Assembly (NCBI GenBank): GCA_030696465.1
Contig: JAUYSE010000020.1
Coordinates: 1 to 9,110, forward strand
From: Legionellaceae bacterium
Lineage (GTDB): Bacteria > Pseudomonadota > Gammaproteobacteria > Legionellales > Legionellaceae
Reading direction: 5' to 3'
DNA: 9,110 nt
Positions 1 to 4,859 of this stretch are shown one piece after another. The number at the start of each line of letters is the position of its first letter. The first letter of the stretch is position 1. Position numbers and translations under genes: made by a program. A model generated the notes under the pieces. That model ran no database searches. It had not been told where the DNA came from and was given only the letters and a program-made list of their open reading frames with translations.

Positions 1-29
1 TGCTCCGCTCCCTCATGGTCGCGGCTCGG
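1..29 (+). repeat. Dispersed 29-bp repeat, copy A (window left edge)
   Basis: The copy begins TGCTCCGCTCCC and ends GTCGCGGCTCGG. It matches the copy at 9082-9110 at 27 of 29 positions and the reverse-strand copy at 3471-3499 at 27 of 29. It overlaps the 3' end of tgt: read on the minus strand it encodes Ser-Glu-Pro-Arg-Pro and then a TGA stop. Because the window starts inside or at the edge of the element, it may extend further left. Family and mechanism are unknown to me; it carries no coding sequence and no recognisable insertion-sequence ends. Confidence 0.85.
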
Positions 30-1188
30 ATAGATCTCGCTCATTTTGTATCTTCGCGCGCATTGCCCCACACACTTCCTGCATGACGTGGATATTATGA
101 ATACTCGCCAGCGCACTGAATATGACATTTTTTTGCTTAAAGCTATGATGCAAAAACGCTCGAGAATAATTCAGGCAAGTATAACAAGAACAACCTGGCA
201 TAATCGGATTTTCATCGTTGGAAAATTGTGCTTTTTTAATCAGTAAACGACCTTGCTGATAAGTGCTCTCAAAACGTAACCAAGTGCCACTTTCTACTAA
301 TTGTCCGCAATATAGCGCGCCATGACGTGCATTACGCGTAGGTGCCACACAGTCAAATATATCAATTCCTTCGGCAACCACATCTAATAAATCTTGTGGG
401 GACATCCCGACACCCATCGTGTAGCGCGGCTTATTCCTTGGCAGATAGGGAAAAATATGTTGTAAAATTTCACAGGTTGCGGGCATATCAAAACCAACGG
501 TTTCGCCACCAATGGCAATCCCATCGAGCGGCATCCCGGTCACAAACTCCGCGCTTTGTGCACGTAATGCAGGATACACGCCCCCCTGAATAATACCAAA
601 CAAAGCTTGAGGATATCCATATATCGCGGTCGGGTGCGCAGTATGATATGCAATGGATTGTTGTAGCCACCGATGGGTGCGGTGCATAATCGCTTCGGCC
701 TCTGTTGGGCTCACATGACTTGGCGTACATTGGTCAAACGCCATAATGATGTCTGCTCCAATTATTTTTTGGGTCTGCAATGAGGCTTCTGGTGTCATAT
801 GAAAAGAGCTCGATTGCCCGGGAATGACGAAACGTGCGCCCGTTTCATCAATCGTACATAATTCACCATTTTTAGATAAGCTAAACACTTGAAAGCCGCC
901 GCTGTCGGTTAACATCGGGCCCTTCCATCCCATAAAAGCATGCATGCCACCCGCATCTTGAATCACCTGCATGCCTGGCGCGCACAACATATGATAGGTA
1001 TTTCCACCTAAAATAATTTGGCTGCCGGTTTCTTGTAACTCGGCGGGCGTAACATTATTCACGCCCGCACGTGTACCCACTGGCATAAACGTAGGCGTCA
1101 CAAAACTGCCGTGCGCGGTATGTACCTCTGTCACCCGTGCACGGGTATGCGCATGCTCTGCTAGTACTTCACATGAAAAAGCCTTCAT
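13..1188 (-). CDS. tgt: tRNA-guanine(34) transglycosylase, divergent base pocket
   Basis: This 391-residue enzyme should exchange G34 of tRNAs with GUN anticodons for preQ1 (or queuine) in queuosine synthesis, in the cytoplasm. Visible family marks are FMPVG (34-38), TDSGGFQ (94-100, catalytic-base Asp95), IIQGG (199-203), FDC with presumed nucleophile Asp279, PTRNAR (283-288), and the zinc site Cys333, Cys335, Cys338, His364. The ATG at 1188 overlaps the dsbB stop (ATGA), so translation is probably coupled; no good Shine-Dalgarno is visible. An open upstream extension to 1287 lies inside dsbB and was rejected. Oddities: an extra Gly in LGGNTYH, CAPG where RPG is usual, DQC for DEC, GGETVGF for GGLAVGE, and an insertion around 293-320. 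The last five residues and stop come from the repeat at 1-29. Function as a Tgt-family enzyme is secure; base preference is not. Confidence 0.93.
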   Translation of the reverse strand: MKAFSCEVLAEHAHTRARVTEVHTAHGSFVTPTFMPVGTRAGVNNVTPAELQETGSQIILGGNTYHMLCAPGMQVIQDAGGMHAFMGWKGPMLTDSGGFQVFSLSKNGELCTIDETGARFVIPGQSSSFHMTPEASLQTQKIIGADIIMAFDQCTPSHVSPTEAEAIMHRTHRWLQQSIAYHTAHPTAIYGYPQALFGIIQGGVYPALRAQSAEFVTGMPLDGIAIGGETVGFDMPATCEILQHIFPYLPRNKPRYTMGVGMSPQDLLDVVAEGIDIFDCVAPTRNARHGALYCGQLVESGTWLRFESTYQQGRLLIKKAQFSNDENPIMPGCSCYTCLNYSRAFLHHSFKQKNVIFSALASIHNIHVMQEVCGAMRAKIQNERDLSEPRP

Positions 1189-1661
1189 AAACGCCGCACC
1201 CGCGGATAAATACTCAATAATATTCCTATACTGCCTATAAAATACAACATACTCCAACCTGCAAGCGACAATCCCGCAAAGCGCCACACTACTTCACCGC
1301 AATCTGCATTCCCCATGAAAAATACTTTCAGCACGGACTGCCAAGGAAAATAGGCCAATAATACATCTAAAGCCGGCAAACAAGCCACTTTCACTTCTGG
1401 AGGCAAAGATTCCAACCAATATTGCCGGCCGGCAAAATACAGCCCTGCAAGCGCAAAAAACACACAAAAATGCCACACTTTCGAGGTAAATTTATATCTC
1501 ACTCCATATCCCATGCTCAATGCCATGCTAAATACACATAGACGTTGCATCCAACACAGTGGGCATGGGGTCAACCCCAATACCCATTGCACATAAAACA
1601 CATACGCCAATATTAAACAAGCCGAGATTAACACCACATGAATTCTATTCCACTGTTTCAT
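1185..1661 (-). CDS. dsbB: Disulfide bond formation protein B
   Basis: A 158-residue inner-membrane protein that reoxidises periplasmic DsbA and passes the electrons to quinone. Hydrophobic stretches at about 8-28, 41-57, 63-78 and 130-152 fit the four-helix DsbB topology. The first periplasmic loop holds the redox pair Cys33-Pro-Leu-Cys36 followed by WMQR, whose Arg40 corresponds to the conserved quinone-site Arg. The second loop holds Cys94 and Cys121. I chose the ATG at 1661 because GGGAG (1667-1671) lies 5 nt upstream; an adjacent ATG at 1664 adds one Met but is only 2 nt from that site. The start overlaps the cytochrome stop (TGATG), and the end overlaps the tgt start (ATGA). Its operon also encodes LptD, a disulfide-dependent protein, and an exported cytochrome with two cysteine pairs. 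Confidence 0.95.
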   Translation of the reverse strand: MKQWNRIHVVLISACLILAYVFYVQWVLGLTPCPLCWMQRLCVFSMALSMGYGVRYKFTSKVWHFCVFFALAGLYFAGRQYWLESLPPEVKVACLPALDVLLAYFPWQSVLKVFFMGNADCGEVVWRFAGLSLAGWSMLYFIGSIGILLSIYPRVRRL

Positions 1662-1672
1662 CATTTCTCCCA
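1650..1672 (-). repeat. Junction direct repeat, copy 2 (cytochrome/dsbB)
   Basis: This 23-nt segment covers the end of the cytochrome gene (Trp-Glu-Lys-stop), its GGGAG ribosome-binding site and the first four dsbB codons (Met-Lys-Gln-Trp). It matches 1979-2001 at 20 of 23 positions in the same orientation, and all three differences are A/G transitions. The spacing from ribosome-binding site to ATG is 5 nt in both. Confidence 0.7.
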
Positions 1673-1990
1673 GCCTGGAGGTAACATATATTCTATTGCT
1701 TGTTGTAATAAAGCTTCATCGCATTGCATACAGGTGCCTTTCGGTGGCATCGCGTTCTTTCCTTGTAATGCCGTTTGCGTGAGTTCAGCCAGTTTTTTTC
1801 CGGCAACACGCTGTTTCCAATCTTGCATATCACGAAATTTAGGCGCCCCTGCAACCCCTGTGGTATGACACAAGGCACAATGTTGCTCATATACCTGTTG
1901 TCCAGTTTGAGGGCCTACGGTTGCAACGGTATTGGTTTCCGCAAAAACGGTAGTCGTACATAATAAGATAATATATAGCCATTGTTTCAT
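1661..1990 (-). CDS. Exported monohaem cytochrome c, c5 type
   Basis: A 109-residue small c-type cytochrome, expected in the periplasm as a soluble electron carrier. Residues 1-17 (MKQWLYIILLCTTTVFA) look like a Sec signal peptide cleaved after VFA. The haem-attachment motif is Cys38-Ala-Leu-Cys41-His42. Met81 in AMPPKG is the likely sixth ligand. A second pair, Cys87-Met-Gln-Cys90, follows directly, as in the cytochrome c5 family, where it forms a structural disulfide. The start at 1990 has GGAAG (1996-2000) 5 nt upstream and overlaps the folA stop (TAATG); an in-frame GTG at 2002 lies inside folA and lacks support. It overlaps dsbB downstream. Near-identical sequence brackets the gene at both junctions. 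Its redox partner cannot be told from the sequence. Confidence 0.92.
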   Translation of the reverse strand: MKQWLYIILLCTTTVFAETNTVATVGPQTGQQVYEQHCALCHTTGVAGAPKFRDMQDWKQRVAGKKLAELTQTALQGKNAMPPKGTCMQCDEALLQQAIEYMLPPGWEK

Positions 1991-2001
1991 TATTTCTTCC
2001 A
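1979..2001 (-). repeat. Junction direct repeat, copy 1 (folA/cytochrome)
   Basis: This 23-nt segment spans the end of folA (Trp-Lys-Lys-stop), the GGAAG ribosome-binding site and the first four cytochrome codons (Met-Lys-Gln-Trp). It is matched at 20 of 23 positions by 1650-1672, 329 nt downstream on the transcribed strand. Similarity fades right outside the segment on both sides. Confidence 0.7.
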
Positions 2002-2472
2002 CTCATAATGATAAAACGTCATTGCAAACGCGTTACGCTCATCTACCTCATGCACACCCAAGCGTTGGCAATCCCACTCGGATTCCTCTAATACTGGAAA
2101 AAAAGTATCTGCCACAAAATGATGATGAATCTTCGTCATATAAATATCAGTCGCGACCGGCAAAGCCTGTTGATACACGTGCGCACCACCAATAACCATA
2201 AGCTCAGGAGCCGCTCCTGCCAAACGTAGCGCCTCCTCCCAAGAAAAGGCCTGCTCTACTCCTAAAATAGGATGACGTGATAACACAATAGAGCGCCGCT
2301 TCGGTAATGGGCGTCCGATGGAATCGTACGTGCGTCGTCCCATAATCAAGGTCTTTCCCAGGGTTAAGGCCTTAAAGTGTGCAAGATCTGCAGGCAAATG
2401 ACATAAGAGCTTATTTTGATACCCTATCCCCCTGGCCTCATCGACGATGACGACTAAACAAATTCTAGACAT
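1990..2472 (-). CDS. folA: Dihydrofolate reductase with unusual active site
   Basis: A 160-residue cytoplasmic enzyme that reduces dihydrofolate to tetrahydrofolate with NADPH. The length matches the E. coli enzyme (159). Conserved features include GIG (15-17), LPADL with catalytic Asp29 (E. coli Asp27), Phe33, MGRRTYDSIGRPLP (44-57), Arg59 (E. coli Arg57), IGG (94-96), Thr113 and DTFFP (122-126). Two active-site positions are odd: Cys24 occupies the place of the conserved Trp22, and Ile9 the place of conserved Ala7. The ATG at 2472 was chosen because the protein then begins at the family start; GGAG lies about 11 nt upstream. An ATG at 2499 would add nine residues. The gene overlaps the 3' end of pdxA by 19 nt and its stop overlaps the cytochrome start, so it is surely co-transcribed. 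Identity is firm; kinetic behaviour and trimethoprim response are not predictable. Confidence 0.95.
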   Translation of the reverse strand: MSRICLVVIVDEARGIGYQNKLLCHLPADLAHFKALTLGKTLIMGRRTYDSIGRPLPKRRSIVLSRHPILGVEQAFSWEEALRLAGAAPELMVIGGAHVYQQALPVATDIYMTKIHHHFVADTFFPVLEESEWDCQRLGVHEVDERNAFAMTFYHYEWKK

Positions 2473-3410
2473 TGTTGTGCTTGCTCCACTGCCGCCCATA
2501 AACTTCCTGAGTCTGCTTGTCCCGTGCCTGCTAAAGACAAGGCAGTGCCATGATCGACCGAGGTTCGTACAATAGGTAACCCCAGCGTCATATTGACCGC
2601 ATTCCCAAAACTCGCGTATTTTATAACCCCCAAGCCCTGATCATGGTACATGACTAAGTAAGCATCGGCGGGTTCTCTAAATAAGGTATCTGCCGCATAT
2701 GGCCCGAATATTTGCATCCCTTGATGCTGAAAATACTCTATCACCGGGCTGATAATCTGCTGCTCCTCGGAACCCAGATGCCCGCCTTCTCCGGCATGCG
2801 GATTTAATCCTGCCACCAACAAACGCGGCAAAACCATATGGAATTTCTGCTGCAAACTCTCATACACAATAGGGATAATGCGCTCTAATAACGCAGAGGT
2901 AATTGCATCCGGCACCGCTCTCAAGGGAAGGTGTGTTGTCGCTAACGCCACTCGCATTTTCCCAGATAATAACATCATCACTACTTGAGAAACGCCGCAT
3001 TTTTCTGCCAAAAACTCTGTATGTCCGGTGAAAGAGAACCCTGCATCATTGATAATACCTTTATGCACTGGCCCTGTCACCAATCCTGAAAACAAGCCTT
3101 GTTGGCAGGCCTGCACGGCGCGCTCTAGCATCTGTATCACATAAGAAGCATTTTTTATTTCTAAACAACCAGGCTGCACAGCCGCGATGATCGGCAACGA
3201 CCATACGGGTAATTCCCCTGGTTTATGTGTAAAGGGATGAGTTGGATCGTAGGGAACCAGCATCACTGAGGATTGTAAGGCTTGAGCGCGTGCCTGCAAA
3301 ACGCTGATATCTCCCATGACCACTACAGGAGTAGTCAATGAGGCTAACGATAAACAAATATCTGGGCCAATACCGGCCGGTTCTCCGCTGGTGACTAATA
3401 TTGGTTTCAT
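2454..3410 (-). CDS. pdxA: 4-hydroxythreonine-4-phosphate dehydrogenase
   Basis: A 318-residue cytoplasmic enzyme of the DXP-dependent pyridoxal phosphate pathway; it oxidises 4-phosphohydroxy-L-threonine with NAD to the amino-ketone used by PdxJ. Family motifs are SGEPAGIGPD (8-17), TGPVHKGIINDAG (112-124), FTGHTEF (127-133), TTHLPLR (158-164), GLNPHAGEGG (201-210), MYHDQGL (254-260) and TSVDHGTAL (283-291). His160, His205 and His256 correspond to the three metal-binding histidines of E. coli PdxA. I chose the ATG at 3410, which starts MKPILVTSGEP like relatives and has GGGAAG upstream; the frame also opens with a GTG at 3437. In many gammaproteobacteria ksgA, apaG and apaH follow pdxA before folA; here folA overlaps it directly. 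Confidence 0.96.
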   Translation of the reverse strand: MKPILVTSGEPAGIGPDICLSLASLTTPVVVMGDISVLQARAQALQSSVMLVPYDPTHPFTHKPGELPVWSLPIIAAVQPGCLEIKNASYVIQMLERAVQACQQGLFSGLVTGPVHKGIINDAGFSFTGHTEFLAEKCGVSQVVMMLLSGKMRVALATTHLPLRAVPDAITSALLERIIPIVYESLQQKFHMVLPRLLVAGLNPHAGEGGHLGSEEQQIISPVIEYFQHQGMQIFGPYAADTLFREPADAYLVMYHDQGLGVIKYASFGNAVNMTLGLPIVRTSVDHGTALSLAGTGQADSGSLWAAVEQAQQCLEFV

Positions 3411-3442
3411 AGTGATGCTTCCCGTTTTCAAGCCCACAACAA

Positions 3443-3469
3443 CTTATACTTTAATTAACCACAAGTTAA
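3443..3469 (-). promoter_or_regulatory. Weak candidate promoter for pdxA and downstream genes
   Basis: On the minus strand TTAACT (3469-3464) and TATAAG (3448-3443) are separated by 15 bp, shorter than the 17 bp optimum, and lie about 33 bp before the pdxA ATG. The surrounding DNA is A/T-rich. It overlaps the small inverted repeat at 3454-3470. This is a by-eye match and could easily be chance, but it is the only sizeable gap in the leftward operon where an internal promoter could sit. Confidence 0.2.
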
Positions 3470-3470
3470 T
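3454..3470. repeat. Small A/T-rich inverted repeat
   Basis: ATTAAC and GTTAAT are perfect 6-bp inverted arms separated by 5 nt, directly abutting the dispersed repeat copy at 3471. It could be an operator half-site pair or a trivial A/T palindrome. Nothing else supports a regulator here. Confidence 0.3.
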
Positions 3471-3499
3471 CCGAGCCGCGACCGTGAGAGAGCGGAGCA
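3471..3499 (-). repeat. Dispersed 29-bp repeat, copy B
   Basis: This is the same element as at 1-29 and 9082-9110, in opposite orientation. Read on the minus strand it differs from the shared consensus at one base, within CTCTCTC where the others have CTCCCTC or CTTCCTC. It lies in the surA-pdxA gap, downstream of the surA stop codon. Confidence 0.85.
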
Positions 3500-3525
3500 G
3501 TTTAACGTTTTCAAATGCTCCGCTC
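3490..3525. other. Hairpin formed by repeat copy B and its inverted fragment
   Basis: GAGCGGAGCA (3490-3499) and TGCTCCGCTC (3516-3525) form a perfect 10-bp G/C-rich stem with a 16-nt A/T-rich loop. In the surA-to-pdxA transcript it begins about 20 nt after the surA stop. No T-run follows the stem in the transcribed direction, so it is not a canonical intrinsic terminator. A role in mRNA processing or in protecting the 3' end of lptD-surA transcript is possible but inferred. Confidence 0.55.
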
Positions 3526-3528
3526 CCT
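3516..3528 (+). repeat. Truncated dispersed repeat, fragment C
   Basis: TGCTCCGCTCCCT matches the first 13 bases of the 29-bp element and then diverges. It is inverted relative to copy B, 16 nt away, giving a head-to-head partial pair 17 nt past the surA stop. Confidence 0.6.
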
Positions 3529-3545
3529 GCTACAGAGTAACTAAA

Positions 3546-4847
3546 TTAGGCCAATGACTTATCTAAAATTTTAATATACGCCTGAGCACGAAGATGTTGC
3601 TGCCAATCCTGTACTGCCTCCATAAATTGCCGTTGCTGTAGAAACTGTCGTACTTGTTGTTCTCGAAACGCCTCTGAGTCGTCTTTTTCTTCGCGTGCAA
3701 GTACCTCGATAATATGCCAACCAAATCTAGATTTTATCGGTTTACTAATGGTATTTGGCGGTAAACCATCCATCACTTTTTCAAATTCTGGTACTACCTC
3801 TCCAGGTGTCACCCACCCTAAATCTCCACCTTTTGCAGCACTACCCACATCAAGAGAATATTGTTTTGCCATTAAATCAAAAGGTTTTCCTGATTTTAAC
3901 AAGAGATAAATACGCTCCGTCTGATTTTGTGCTTCTGTGAGGGTCATCCCAGGATCTGGTTTTAATAAGATGTGACGGACATGCGTTTTACGGACCACAT
4001 GACGTTGCTCCGCACCCTGCACATCGACCAACTTCAGCAACTGATAACCTGCTGGCGTACGAATCGGGCCCACAACCTGATCTTTTTGCATCTGAACGAC
4101 TACTTGAGAAAATATTTCTGGTAACTCCGCCAAATGTCGTTCGCCTAAATCGCCGCCTTCTAAAGCAAACTCGCCACTCGAGGCTTCTATAGCCAATCGG
4201 CTAAAATCTTCGCCTTTTTTTAAACGAACCAATAATTCATCGGCTTTTTGTTTTGCTTTTTGCAAAGCTTCCGTTGAAGGTGCTTCTGGGAGCGGGACCA
4301 CAATATTATTTAAGTGGTATATACGCTCTTTCGCATCGGCTGGAGGTGCTGTTTTTAAAAATTGTTCAATTTGTGTTTTAGTCACATGTACTTTTTGCCC
4401 AACTGCCTGCTGTTGTAAGTGTGATAATAAAAGCTCTTTGCTAATATTGTCACGATAGGTTTTCCATGGCATACCTTGCCCTTCAACTGCCGCTTGCAAG
4501 GCCTCGACCGAAATATGATTATTGATTGCAATTCGGCGTAAGGCATCTTCAAGCTCAGCTGGCTCCACCGTTAATTTATGTTCTTTAGCCAGCTGCAATT
4601 GCAAATTAACATCGATCATATGTTGCAGTACTTGCTTTTTTAATGCTTCCGAAGAAGGAGCCTCTAGTTTTTTCATATCCTCTTGCTGCTTCATCATAGC
4701 AACCTGCTGCTCTAATTCAGAGCCGGTAATCACATTATCATTAACTACCGCAACAACGGTATCTAAGGGCTCTGCTTGTACCAATATGACCCAAAACCAA
4801 GTCAGGAGAACGGATAAACCTATCTTGTGATATCTTGACATATCCAT
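3546..4847 (-). CDS. surA: Periplasmic chaperone/peptidyl-prolyl isomerase SurA
   Basis: A 433-residue periplasmic chaperone for outer-membrane beta-barrel proteins. Residues 1-25 form a signal peptide with a hydrophobic core and likely cleavage after VQA. The N-terminal SurA domain follows (about 27-165, starting LDTVVAVVNDNVIT). Parvulin domain 1 covers about 177-275 and parvulin domain 2 about 288-386; the second carries the typical THVRHILLKP, GGDLGW and FGWHIIEV motifs. A Gln-rich C-terminal helix (395-425) completes the SurA core, as in E. coli (428 residues). The ATG at 4847 is preceded 7 nt upstream by GAGGA, which overlaps the lptD stop; a second ATG at 4841 is less well placed. It lies 10 nt downstream of lptD, whose product is its best-known client. 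Confidence 0.97.
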   Translation of the reverse strand: MDMSRYHKIGLSVLLTWFWVILVQAEPLDTVVAVVNDNVITGSELEQQVAMMKQQEDMKKLEAPSSEALKKQVLQHMIDVNLQLQLAKEHKLTVEPAELEDALRRIAINNHISVEALQAAVEGQGMPWKTYRDNISKELLLSHLQQQAVGQKVHVTKTQIEQFLKTAPPADAKERIYHLNNIVVPLPEAPSTEALQKAKQKADELLVRLKKGEDFSRLAIEASSGEFALEGGDLGERHLAELPEIFSQVVVQMQKDQVVGPIRTPAGYQLLKLVDVQGAEQRHVVRKTHVRHILLKPDPGMTLTEAQNQTERIYLLLKSGKPFDLMAKQYSLDVGSAAKGGDLGWVTPGEVVPEFEKVMDGLPPNTISKPIKSRFGWHIIEVLAREEKDDSEAFREQQVRQFLQQRQFMEAVQDWQQHLRAQAYIKILDKSLA

Positions 4848-4854
4848 AAAAAAG

Positions 4855-4859
4855 TCCTC
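4855..4859 (-). promoter_or_regulatory. surA ribosome-binding site overlapping lptD stop
   Basis: GAGGA shares its first two bases with the lptD TGA stop (TGAGGA) and lies 7 nt before the surA ATG at 4847. This decides the surA start and implies that ribosomes ending on lptD can reinitiate on surA. Confidence 0.75.

Noticed and set aside
1189..1287. A 33-residue N-terminal extension of tgt, opening at 1287
   Set aside because: It lies wholly inside dsbB in another frame; the protein from 1188 begins like family members and the ATGA overlap is typical.
2473..2499. ATG start for folA at 2499
   Set aside because: It would increase overlap with pdxA and add a Gly/Ser-rich tail absent from dihydrofolate reductases.
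3411..3437. GTG start for pdxA adding nine residues
   Set aside because: The extra residues do not resemble the family and the ATG at 3410 has GGGAAG upstream and starts at the usual place.
3490..3525. Intrinsic terminator after surA
   Set aside because: The hairpin is strong but no T-run follows it in the direction of transcription, and fragments of the dispersed repeat explain the stem.
4522..4830. 102-codon plus-strand open frame opposite surA
   Set aside because: It is antisense to the strongly supported surA N-terminal region, Ser/Cys-rich as expected from a shadow, and has no family resemblance.
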